45,997 nt of DNA from Trichosphaerium sp. ATCC 40318. Its lineage: Eukaryota > Discosea > Flabellinia > Trichosidae. Of this stretch, positions 10,662 to 21,900 are shown one piece after another; position 1 is the stretch's first letter, and each line of letters starts with the position of its first letter. The stretch is taken from NCBI GenBank assembly GCA_038496445.1, contig JALMLS010000157.1, positions 1-45,997 on the forward strand, read 5' to 3'. The notes beneath the pieces are model-generated. The model did no database searches and was not told the DNA's origin. It saw nothing but the letters and a program-made list of their open reading frames with translations. Position numbers and translations under genes: made by a program.

Positions 10662-13536
10662 TTAAAGGCGAGTTTTGTAGTTAGGAAAATTGTTTTAAAC
10701 ACTCCTTTCATTGTTGATCTTGTAGCACACTCGTTCATCCAAGGGTGCTAAATCGAAATGGGTTAGCAAACGATGCACAAATGAACCATTTCAATAAAAT
10801 CTCAAAAAACAGAGAAAAAGAAATCAAATATGTGCGTGACGGTCCGAGCCAACGTACCTTCAACAATTGTTCTATACTCCACCGATTCTTTGGTGTAGTT
10901 TCCAGACAGTGGCTAAGATAATCCCGTAGTTCAAAGGACCAGTTATTTCGCGCTGCCGAGTCTTTTAAAGGATCAGGGAAGCCCTTTGTGGCTGCTGTGA
11001 ACATGGCTAGCACTGAAGAAGATTTACAAGGTGGTGCGCCGTTCGCCAGTTCCATCATACAAATACCAAAACTCCAAATATCAGCCTGTATCGATATATA
11101 AGTACTTACAGTTTGAATAATAGTTGTTCAAAACAAGACGGCTTTTTCATAAGCAAACAAAAAAAAAAAAAAAAACTCGCAAAGCGAATTGTATTAAACT
11201 CGAGTATGTACCTTAAGGCCATGGGGTTCCCTTCGTATCATCTCGGGCGCCATCCAAAATGGAGACCCGACCATATGAACGACCTCGCCTTGCGAAATGT
11301 CCGAACATAATCCAAAATCAACTAGAAAAACATTAATTAATTTTCACTTCACATTGTTAACGCAAACAGTAGTATTTTCAACACAAGCCAACAAAAAAAA
11401 AAAAAAGTTAGTGAAGCATTCAGTTTGTGCACAAGTCAGAAAAACTTGTTCGAGCAAACTGCACACAACGCTTGAAAAGAAACTATTCAGTATAATGGAT
11501 TTTCTCGTACTTATTTTAACTTCTCCGCTCAAACTCAGCATAATATTCTGGCTTTTGAGGTCCCGATGAGCTAATTTATTGCGGTGTAAAAAATCTATCG
11601 CCCTGGACACCTCCCGAGCTACATAACACAACTCCGACTCCGAAAACTCGTGAACTTTCACGGCCTAAGGTAAAAAAATCAGTTTCTGAGCTGCCGAAGC
11701 CTTGCGAACGACCGAAAGAGACGAGAAAAGACGTGAAACGGAAGGCGTTTATACTGAAAACGGCCAGTTTGTGGGAAAAAAGAGAAAAAAACCTACCTGA
11801 GCAAGCGTTCCGCCTTGCATAAATTCAGTTATTATCCAGATTTCTTCTTTAACTTTGAAACTGCGATAATACTTGACTATGTTTGGGTGTTTACAATATT
11901 TGAGAAAACGAATCTCTTGAAAATTTTTCCGCTTTAACTTATTTGCATTATGTGGCACTTTTTTAACAGCGACCTAAGGTAAAAAAAAGAGGTAAATATC
12001 GCGAAATTCCATTTTTGCGTAGTTTTTTTGCTGTTTTCCATACCTGGTGGCCATCCTTATGCGACTTGTAAACAAATACTTTACCAAATCCGCCTTTACC
12101 CACCAAACAAACACATTTATAGTCCTTTTTTCGATAATCGCTTTGTAAGAGGACAGCTAAACGTAATAAGCTTAAACGGTCACACGTAACAATAAGATCC
12201 GGCAAAGCAAACAAAAAAAAAATCTGTAAATAATAATTACCTTCTTCTTTATCGAGTGGCTCCACTGAAACAATGTCCGTACTTACACGTGAGTGACCTG
12301 TATCCCCAAAGTAAGTACAAGAACAAACTTTTTTGATGTACTGGGCGCTTTTCTTGTTGGGTTTTTTTTTTTGTCCGTCTGGCTTACCTTTGTTTCGCCG
12401 TTTTATCCTCTTATGATTCCTGTGTCTATTGGCGTATTGTTCGGGGGTGTAAAACATATTTTTTGTCTTAAAGTGCAATAAATTCATAACAACGCTCAAG
12501 TTCTTTTGGGCTTGCTTGGGCGTGATAGACGACTGTATTATTTTTTGTTGGAACATTTGTGGTATGTCCTAAAGAGAGAAAAAAAAATTAACGCCAAAAA
12601 TACCAACACGGGTTTTACAAAAATTTTACGAACCGAAAAGCATTCTATAATGTACGTCTTCTTTTGTTGAGATTTGCGCGACTACAAAAAAGGTTATTAA
12701 TTTAATTTTAGAACGAGAAAAAAAAGAAGAAAAAAAAAATTATAAATCCAACACCAAAAAGAAAATAAAACAGTTGGGCCTATTCGCCTTATTTAATAGA
12801 TGTGGAGTAATTAAAAAAAGAAATAAAATGGAGGCTGTTTGCGAGTTGGCAATTAATAAAAACAAGGACAGTTCGGGAGCAGCGATGTTTGAGATTTTGT
12901 TGTGTGAGGTACAATAGTTGTACCCAAACAGATTACGTACCAATATAATTTTTACTTGCGAAGTTGGTAATTGTTTTACAGCTGTGCCGAGTTGATCCGT
13001 TAGATTATGTCTTACTGCCCTACAAAAAAAAAAAAGTAAACACGTGGGGTCTCGTACGGAGAAGGGAAGGTTGGTGGTGCGAGGAGGTTTTTTTTTTTCA
13101 AAACCCAAGCGAAATTCCCCCGTCCCTTGCCCTGGAATAAAAAAATCCAATTGTTTGTTCAGATCTCTCGCAAATCGTTGTAGAGCGTTGTATTTACCAT
13201 TGTTCGGCTCGAATTTTATGCTTCTTGCATACAGTATCCAAAACTTCTCCAGCGGTGGCGTTTGGGTCACAATGGAGCATCAGCTTCGAATGTTCTTCAG
13301 TATCGATTGTAATAGTTACCTGCGCGACGACATTAATATAGCACGCGACCAACGCCAATATAAAGCGTGTGAAATACGGAAAGGCATTTTTGTATTTCAG
13401 TTTTTTTTTTTTTTTTTTGCTTGAGAGGGGCGTAATTTGATTTTTTTTTTGTTTTGTGCCCCATATTAAACGGTTTGCACACCTCCAAAGAAACCTTTGA
13501 CTCTTGACTACCCTTACGGGCCTTTCTACTCGTCAT
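10662..13536 (-). CDS. PAK-type (STE20 family) Ser/Thr protein kinase, about ten exons
   Basis: A p21-activated-kinase-like signalling kinase, expected to act downstream of Rho/Rac GTPases. The start is ATG at 13534-13536. An early segment VCKPFNMGHKT resembles the CRIB core. After an intron comes a ubiquitin-fold-like stretch (VTITIDTEEHSKLML, then GEVLDTVCKKHKI) of the Ras-binding type. The region 12600-13190 is hard to splice. Near 12540 DIPQMFQQKIIQSSITPKQ matches the segment that follows CRIB in PAKs. The kinase domain shows GKGGFGKVF, VAVKKV (catalytic Lys), HRDLKSQNI, DFGLCS, GSPFWMAPE and a final exon starting HPWMNE. The stop is at 10662-10664. The kinase core is well supported, the N-terminal half less so. 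Poly-A runs near 13400-13450 could hide a frame error. Confidence 0.85.
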
Positions 13537-14523
13537 TTTGAAACGCCGGCGTTGTTCCGTTACAGATTGGCGCAGTCCATTTATATGTTAAATTGCAACA
13601 AGATTTACTGCAATACTAGTGAGGAGAGTTGACCACCGAATGAAATGTACCTCGTGCGTGGGGGTGCAAAACAGTCAAAAAAAAATTTAGTGATAAGGGA
13701 ACTCCTATTGGCTTAAAAAAAAAAAATCCCCAAAAACCAAAAAAAAAAAAACTGTAGTTCACCTTTTTATTTCGGTGCGCTTGCGCGTGTTCGTCAATGT
13801 CGTGATTGCTTTTTTTTTTTTCAATGCCCAAAAACAAAAACCAAAAAGCAAAAAAAAAATCAACTTCTACGTTGGTTAAAAGTGGTTCTTTTGCGCCTTT
13901 TTTTACTTCAACGCGTAGTATCGTATAGCGTTTGCAACTACGCGACTTTCGTCGCGTAATACTAAGGTGTGAAAATCGGACTTGGCGTTTGGAGGACTTA
14001 CCTAAAATAGACAATTGCCTTGTGCCAATACTACGTGTTTTATAGTCACGAAGCCTATTTGTACAATTGAATACGCAAAAAAGTTGTTTTGAATGCTGCG
14101 TAGCAATAGCCTTCCTTTTTGTAAAACTTTTAACCTCCCTTTGTACTGCACACACGCATTGATAGCGATATACTCCGGCAACCTAGCCCCGCGTAAATAA
14201 ACACAAAACAAAGCGCAAAACATATTTATTACGATTTTTCTTTTTAGAAGTCCAACTAGGGAAGTGGTACAACGGAACTAGCGAATATGAACCATTACGG
14301 TTTCCATTGTGCGGTTTATTTTATTAAAGTCAGAATCATCAAGAGCCTTCAACGTTCCCTACTGTACTTATTTGGTCGACCACAAAGAGTCTATTTTTTC
14401 TCATTCTTTTAACGTATTGGTTTTTCTGTATTCTTTTATCCTTCACAAGTGAGCTCTAACTTGTTTTAGCGTGCCACTTGGGGATTCACTCGGAGCCATC
14501 AATGACGGTTGACCTAAATAGGT
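13537..14523. other. Homopolymer-rich gap; possible unresolved minus-strand gene
   Basis: This lies between the PAK start and the 3' end of the nuclease-like gene. It has many runs of 9-12 A or T. On the minus strand an open stretch from about 14223 to 13880 contains VTIKHVVLAQGNCLF, then, after a GTAAGT-like donor, LRDESRVVANAIRYYALK. These read like protein, but I could not join them into a convincing gene or recognise a family. A perfect 10-bp inverted repeat, CTACGCGACTttCGTCGCGTA-like, sits at about 13938-13957 within this stretch. A small minus-strand gene is possible but unproven. Confidence 0.3.
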
Positions 14524-17040
14524 TTAGAGATCTGAAAAGGCGTGTAGGGCGCAACAAGGGTATAAAAAAATACTCACTCGATGAATATGCGTCAGGTGAC
14601 AAGGGTATTGCTCCTCGCGGAACTTTTAACATAGTTTCCGGACAAGCTTTTACTATTGTTGCGCTAATAGTGTCCACATCTCCTTTCCACCAATACGGTA
14701 TTGGCACCCATGTGATGCCTAGGATTATGTCAAAGCTTCGGAAATTGTCTATAGTCTTTTTTGAGACTTATGTGTTGTGAGTACCTAGGTCATTGCATAA
14801 TTGTTCTTTGTCATCGTCACGCCACCTCTGCGCTAGTACACAATTCCCGTCTTTGTGAACATTGTCTTGAAAATGCTGTTCGCCTTTTATAGTCAGTGAT
14901 TGTGCACCATCAAAAAAATATTTTCATTTATTGCGAATAAAAATTAAAAGATGGCAAATAGCCAGCTGGCGTTTTTAAAAGAAGAAGACTCTTTTTTTTC
15001 TTACCTTGGTATTCAATACCTATAAAGTAGTCTGGTATGAATATGTCCAGTGATATAATAGAGCCAGTTGCTCTTGTCCCAATAAAATACTCTTCAACGA
15101 CGGTGTGGTCGGGAAATAGGTGCTTGACGCACTTCAATAGCCATCTAAACCGAGTTGGTATGGCTAAGTGGGCGCGGAAACGTACTTTTGGGTTCTCAAC
15201 CTTTTCGTCACAGAAAAGTTTTCCCATTGGAAGCGAAATTGAGGTTCTATCGCTGATAACACATGCGGAAAATACTGCAATAAGCCCTGACCTCCATGTG
15301 CGGCGATTTGAAAGCTTGTAACGTTGTACCTTCAGGAAAAAAAGCTATTTTGAGAAAAAAAAGGTGTACAATCTTTTTAGTGGCAGCATTTTCGTACCAG
15401 CTCTCGGGTGTTGTAATGCGCATAGACTTTTGTAAACGACGCAGGAAATCAAGTTGGCGTTTGGGATCTTGCCAATGTCCTTTAGGTCGCCTCAAGGGTT
15501 GCTGAGGGAAATGGAACGCGTACTCACTGTATATGGCGCTAATCATTTGGTTTACAGAGAAGTTATACCTACGGAAGCCGAGATGAGTCCATCATTTTCG
15601 ATGGGAACATTATAAGTACCGCTTTAAAATGCCTCCAGCATTATGGTCAAGTATTTGTTGTGTTGATACTGTATGCCAGTTGTCTAGGTGTTTTACGCCC
15701 AATATCTCGCCAATCTACGCGCAAAGGTTGTGAGACAGATGAAGTTTATAGGTTGGTGTTTTACCGTGTTCATTTTATTTCGTTGGTTACTTATGTCATC
15801 CCAGAAATTCTTTGGAACTTGTCTACAAGTGTGAGATTGTGTATTATTTTACAACAAAATAATAGTACTTGAAGTGCCACATGACCCAAGGGTAGTCTGG
15901 GAATACATCTTGCAATGCAGCTGAGAGCGAGCCGTTATATCTACCACTGTTAGTTACACTGTTTGTGTATACCGAACAAGTCACCTCATGAGAATCGAGC
16001 GACCATCCTCCTTTACTACATCATTGCATGTGATGTTGTACCACTCGCTTAATTTTTTTGAAGATACACCAAGTGCCTCACCAATGCGAAGCATTTCTGT
16101 GCGCCGTTCAGATGGAGATATCAGAGTTCGAGATTTTCTGTAAAGAAATTAGATTATCTAACGGCATAGAGCGTACCCAAATCTCGACATATTCCATTCA
16201 TGATCAGGATAAATTGTAGACAGAGCTTGAGCAATAGAAGAATCATATCTTGAGAAAAATTTTTGTGAGTATGACATTTTGACACATGTCACATTGCGTA
16301 CTGCGCCATTATACTTTTTCCGCCAAGTTCTGACACGCGTATCGCCGGTATATCATACCACGCATCTAGATCTTTTATGGTAAGGTTATGGCCAATATCG
16401 TCGAACATTTGTCGTTGATGTGACCGCAAGGACCAGTAATACTTTGGCGTACACCTAAAAATTGTCAATGTTGTCATTTTTGAAATGGAAATTTGATAAT
16501 GAAACGCACTTGAAAAGCCATGGTTTCCAGTCTTGTGTAGGATAAACCGCGTGTAAGGTTGAATATAGAGAATAGTTGTACCTAAAAAAAAAAACTATTG
16601 GCTGGAGGTAATCTTTGGAAGGATAAAGTTACTTTGCCAAGACACCAAGTCCTCCTGCTTTACTGACTTGTTCGCCTGTTACATTGTACCACCCTTGTGG
16701 ACTTTGAATTTGTAATTCGTGGCTGATAGCCGTTAGTTTGGCTTTTTGATTCTCTACGTTATCCCAGTATCCCCAAGAAGCTCTATAGCTTTGTGTTAGA
16801 CCATTGATTACTATTTTATCCGGGATTACTTCTTGGCTCGTTTGCCATAACGTGTAAATGCTCCCGTGTGTATTCTACTATGTATTTTAGCGGTTAACAG
16901 CGTTTTTTTTTGTTTATTATACCTTTTTGAGCTTGCAGAGCGCGAATGAATTGAACTACATCCTTTTGATACTGCTTTCATAAGAGAATGCGTTCATGTA
17001 CACCCCAATAGCCATCAGGCTTTATTTGTTGATGAACCTT
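14524..17040 (-). CDS. WY-repeat protein with EYQG-type nuclease-like domain
   Basis: A multi-exon gene. It has about five units of roughly 60 residues, each with an L.I....WY motif, then a GG.(G/S)(I/L)L patch, then a YP..W patch. Examples are SPQGWYNVTGEQVSKAGGLG, DLDAWYDIPAIRVSELGGKS, KLSEWYNITCNDVVKEDG and TTPESWYENAATKK. The C-terminal domain reads LFPDHTVVEEY, LDIFIPDYFIGIEYQGEQHF (spliced at the G) and GITWVPIPYWWKGD. The D-x-x-P...IEYQGEQH pattern resembles PD-(D/E)XK/Vsr-like nuclease folds. From memory, similar proteins of unknown function occur in Acanthamoeba and other protists. The 3' end assumes an intron near 14580 and a stop at 14524-14526. The 5' end is unresolved: the first unit (PDGYWGVHERILL) runs into an in-frame TGA near 16980. 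Nuclease activity is inference. Confidence 0.75.
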
Positions 17041-17081
17041 GACTGAAATAATTTGATTTTGTGGTTTAAACAACCGCAATT

Positions 17082-17578
17082 ATGGCGACAAGGCTACTTC
17101 TACGCGACGTTGATAATCAAAAGAACGAAAAGGTGCTCCTGCTTAAAGCAAGGAATTGGAGTCAATTTTTGAAGTCTGCTTCGTCCAAATTACGCGTCAA
17201 GCCTAAGAAAGGTACATTTGGGCGTTTTGCAAACGTTTGGTTCTAAGTAGACGCAGGCACACCGCTACGATGCTTTGTAGGTAATACTGGAGAGGTGAGG
17301 GCGTAACTGTCTTGGTCATTTGCTGAATTGCTACACAGGAGTTAACTAAAGCAACCTTTAGCTCGGTAACGCTCTCAAATGGTACAGTTATAATAGGTAC
17401 GTATTATTATAGTTGTACAACATTACACTGTAAAACGTAAGTGTAATAGGAGGTCAATATGCTCACTAGCAATTTAGTCACACGTGGTAGCGATTTCAAA
17501 GGTACAGTAAAGACCAAAGGTGTGGCGCCACAAAAGGGCGCTAAATGGAGTGATGGCACGTTCCACGACTACGACTAA
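17082..17578 (+). CDS. Small unrecognised protein, four exons
   Basis: Starting at ATG 17082-17084 (MATRLLLRDVDNQKNEKVLL), three introns can be removed to give a protein of about 110 residues ending KWSDGTFHDYD at the TAA 17576-17578. The donors are GTACAT, GTGAGG and GTACGT, and the last acceptor is CAATTTAG before TCACACG. The sequence is basic in its first half and contains LSNGTVIIV, which looks like beta strands. The pattern is faintly like a beta-grasp or doublecortin-type fold, but I recognise no family. It is divergent from the nuclease-like gene and 28 nt upstream of the RNA ligase start. The consistent reading frame across all joins is the main support. Confidence 0.6.
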
Positions 17579-17606
17579 AATGACGTAACTAACATTGCCA
17601 TCAGGA

Positions 17607-18857
17607 ATGCTATTTGTTGACTTTCCTTCAATTGAAAACACATATAGAGCGTCATTGCTTAGTGCTATTCGCCAAGAAGGATATGAAAAAGAACCTTGGG
17701 TTATATTAGAGAAGAGTACGTTTGTTTTGACATGTCAAGCTGGTCACTTGTTTATGAATAACTAGTTGATGGTGCCAATTTTTCATTTACTACGGATGGC
17801 ACAACTGTTTCTGTAGCTAAAAGACGAGGGTTTATCGCTCCAGGTAAGGTGATTGATTGAGTATGTATACTCACAGTTGATTTAGGTGACACTTTTTTTG
17901 GCTACGAGGCAGTTGAAAAGAAATACTGTTCAACTATTAAAAAGGCATTTAATGTACGTGCTTTTACTAGTTGGCCTTTTTGCTGTATTTTAAATGAAGT
18001 GAGCAGATTTTATCAGAAAACATTGAAAAGACAAATACTAAAGTACTGACTACAATGACGGTGTATGGGGAGCTGTTTGGAGGTAAATCTAAACGTATCT
18101 TGTGTTTGTATTTATGGACTTGTTATTAGGAGTGTATCCACATAAAGAGGTTCCTAAACTTGCTACAAAGTCTGTGTTTGACCGTGTGTTCTATGCACCT
18201 GATGTAGACTTTTTTGCGTTTGACATTTTAATCAATGGCTCAGAGTTTATAGATTTTGATATGTTCCTTTCAGTTGTCAAAGAAGCTGGATTCAACTTGC
18301 ATGCAGAGCCTCTTGGACATCCAGACTTAGTCATTCATCGCAAAAACGAGTACTCCTTCCCCACATTCACCTTGGACGAGTCATTGAAGTTTGCTGTTGA
18401 AGATTTTGAGTCAACTGTGCCAGGTGTATTGGGCTTGCCAAAAATATCCAAGAATTTCGCTGAAGGTGTTGTCATACGACCAGTGCACAATGTGCAACTC
18501 AAAAATGGCGCTCGTGCTGTGCTAAAGAAGAAGAGAACGGCATTTGCAGAGGGTACACCTCACAACGTTCAAAACATAAAAGGGAAAGCCAAGATAACTG
18601 AATTTCTTTGCGAACAAGCTCCTACAATGATGAACGTCAATCGCCTTTACAACCTGTTGTCAAAACTTGGCTCTCTAGATAATGACGGTACAATAGACAT
18701 GTTAGTTGTTGACGCTTTGGAGGATTTGGAAAAAGTGTATCCGGACTACTTTAGAAAGATATCAACTGAGGACAAACAAAACATAAGCAACGTACTGAAA
18801 GGGGAAGCAGAGATACTTGTAGGTGATCAGCAAAGTTTACTTTCACAAAATAAATGA
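17607..18857 (+). CDS. Rnl2-type RNA ligase (nucleotidyltransferase)
   Basis: An ATP-dependent RNA ligase of the T4 Rnl2/kinetoplastid REL family, which seals 5'-phosphate and 3'-OH RNA ends through a lysyl-AMP intermediate. The first intron (17716-17765) splits the nucleotidyl-acceptor motif I, so that EK plus IDGANF is created by splicing. Further motifs are TVYGELFGG (III), DFFAFDI (IIIa), AEGVVIRP (IV) and AVLKKKRTAF (V). The last exon, from 18102, is long and adds a C-terminal helical region of about 100 residues ending SLLSQNK. Four introns precede it. No targeting signal is obvious. The PARP gene begins 87 nt downstream on the same strand. Members of this family act in RNA repair or editing. 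Its substrate here is unknown. Confidence 0.88.
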
Positions 18858-18944
18858 AAATAAGTGAAGATTGAGTGAACTAAGTCAAGGCAAAACACGC
18901 TTTTTAAAAGGTTTTGTTTATTGGGTTGACAACAGTGCCATAAA

Positions 18945-21900
18945 ATGTCCAAGCCGAAGCTCAAGGTTGAATACGCAAAGAGCAATCGCTCTAAGGTAAA
19001 TAAAGAACTCAAAACAGTTTGTTTAATGAAAACATTGTTTGTACTAACCGTGGTGTTAGTGCAGGATAAGTAAAGACGTTATTCCAAAGGGTAGCGTGCG
19101 TTTGGGTAAACTTGAACGCTCTCAAAAGTTTGATGGCGAATACTACGTCTGGCACATTCCTAGAGAATTTAAGAAAGTACGGTAACGTTTTTAGTGGCGT
19201 CGGTTTTTTTTTTGGTTTTATTGGAAAAGCTGTTTAACGTACCGCTAGAAACACGCTGCTATGGTTACTTGCGATGAAGATCTCAGCAATTTGCAATCAT
19301 TAAAATGGGAAGACCAAGAGAAGTTGCGAAAGCTGTTTGGTCTTGGAGGTACGCCTCGTAATCAACTGACCAACGCGCCTGACTACCTTTTAAGGCAGTA
19401 AAAAACGTAAACGTGGATCGGCTGATGATGAAGAAGACGCTGAAGCAGCTGCTCGTCAAGGTAAACTTTTGTTTTTGGCATTTACTAACTAACCGAAAAT
19501 AATAAAAGCTGAGCGTAAAAAGAGAACCCAAGCGCTTTGGAAAAATAAAAAAAAGTTGGAGAAAGATTACACTAAAGAAGGCCTTCGTGGAATCCTTCGG
19601 TACAATAAACAGTACTACAAGGGCACCAACGAATCTGACTTGCAAGATCGCGTTGCTATGTACATGCTGTACGTCTCACCACTACTTTTTCATTATCATT
19701 TGCTAAATATATAGTGATGGCGGTCTGCCAATGTGTCCGCTACCTAAATGTACAGGCGGCTACTTAAAACTATCTGGCGACAACATAACTTGCTCTGGAT
19801 ACTTGAGTGCCTGGTCTAAGTGCACTTATGTTTGCACGCTGCGTGCACTCAAATCTAAAAGGTAAAGAGATAGAATGACAGTGTCACGTTTTTATTTTTT
19901 TTTTTTTTTGGTATTTGTTTTGTTTTTGTGGTTATCGTGATCTCACGTAGTTTAGACCAAAGCTTGTTATTCCAAGCGACGATGATATTGATGAGCAAAT
20001 AGAAGAACTTGAAATTGAGAAAGAAAAGCTCAAACAGGAAAAAGAAGAGGGCGCAATGCCAGTGTCCAAAAAAACCCTTGAAGGGTCAGTATTCTTGTTC
20101 ATTGGAACTTGGGGTTCAGGTTACGTTAAGAAGGATATAAAAGCAGCAATCTTAGAGGCCGGAGGCAAAGTTCAGACCAAACTAAACGATGATGTACATC
20201 TACCTTACCCTAACTCATTAACCAGATAGCTTATTCTTGTTTGAATTTTAGGTCACATACTGCTTGACAACTTACACTGTCGTAAAGAAAAAGAAGAAAA
20301 CTAAGGTTCTTCAAGGAGCTATGGACCGTGAGCTTCCTTTATTAGATCCTGACTTTGTTGATTTTGCAATCGACAATGGTTCAGTGGCTCAAGCTGATGA
20401 ATTCCGTGTTTGGGTAAATGACAAGGTACCTCATCAGTGAGTTTTAAGTTTCTATTGACACGAGTTTAGGCTACTCCAGTTGACACTGATTCCATAGTAA
20501 GTAAAGCACCTACACGAGAAAAGAGGGTATGTAAAGGGAACAGCGAAATTGAATACTTATATGTTGTAGAAAATGGCTATTCCAGCGATTGATAAGATGT
20601 GCGAATACGTTGAAGCGGTACGTTGGTTTACTGTTTGTTTTACAAATGGAATTAGCTTACTTTCTCGCAGGGCGAGATCCTCACTGATAATGGTGAAGTA
20701 TACGCAATTTCACTCAACGTAGTACGTATTTTATCATGTGACTGTAAACTCTACACTTCTAACTTTTTGATTTACAGACGGATCTTGGTGTTGGTTCAAT
20801 TGGACAAAACTCGTTCTATATTTTACAAGTAATTAAACTAACGGTACACTTCTATACTTCATTTCCTTGCTTAGTACTTGGTGCTTATTCTTTATATTAT
20901 AGGAGGACGACGGTTATTGTGTATTTAAGCGATGGGGTCGTGTTGGCCAAGATGGTAACACTAGTGAGAAAATATTCTACAAGAAAAAGGCAGCCATTAA
21001 ATTTTTTAAGACAACGTACGTTTTACTAAACTGGCCTATGTTGGTTCTGTTTTTTTTTTTTTTGTTTGGTTGACTGTTTTTTTTTCAAGATTTTTCGAAA
21101 AGACATTGAACCACTGGGAAAGTTATGTATACAATGAGTTTGAAAAGAAACCAGGAAAGCTCTTCCCTGTAGAGTTAGATTTCGATGACTCAGAAGATGA
21201 AGAAGATGAAGAGAAGAAGGAACGTATTCGTGAGCTCATGTCCAAGACAAAATGCGGCCTGCCAAAGCGTACTCAAGACTTGGTATGTAATCCATTCAGA
21301 TTTTGAATTTTTTGGTTGTTTGTTGACCAGTTCTTTTTAGATCAAGCTCATCTTCAACAAAGAGATGTTGGAAGATACCATGAAAGAGTTAGATCTCGAT
21401 ATCAAAAAGATGCCTCTTGGAAAACTTTCAAAGAACCAAATCGATGAGGGTTATGAGATCCTTGAAGAGATTGAAGAGATGCTTGAGAACGGAGATGATA
21501 AGAATATGATACATGAAGCTTCTAATAGGTATGTCCTGACTGGTGCTCTCCCTTTTGAGTGTCTGAGACCTACAAGCAATTCTTTAACCGAGAACGTTAG
21601 GTTTTACACTAAAGTACCACATGATTTTGGTGTTGAGGCAAGACCACCTGCTATTGATGACAAGGAATTGTTACAACAGAAATACGACTTGTTGGATGTA
21701 CTTGGTGATATTGAAAAATGTTTGAAGATGATGGAGTCCGAAGGAAAGAGTGTCGGTACTCATCCTATGGAAGGTGCGTGGCATAGAGTTAATTTTAAAG
21801 CTTTTGGTGTTGTTTGGTTAATATTTTTCTGTTCTAAATAGAGAAGTACAAGCAATTAAAGAACAATGTCAAACCAATCCCAAAGAATGGGGACGAATGG

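Noticed and set aside
14478-15321. Plus-strand open frames at 14478-14780 and 15037-15321
   Set aside because: They are antisense to the nuclease-domain exons of the WY-repeat gene.
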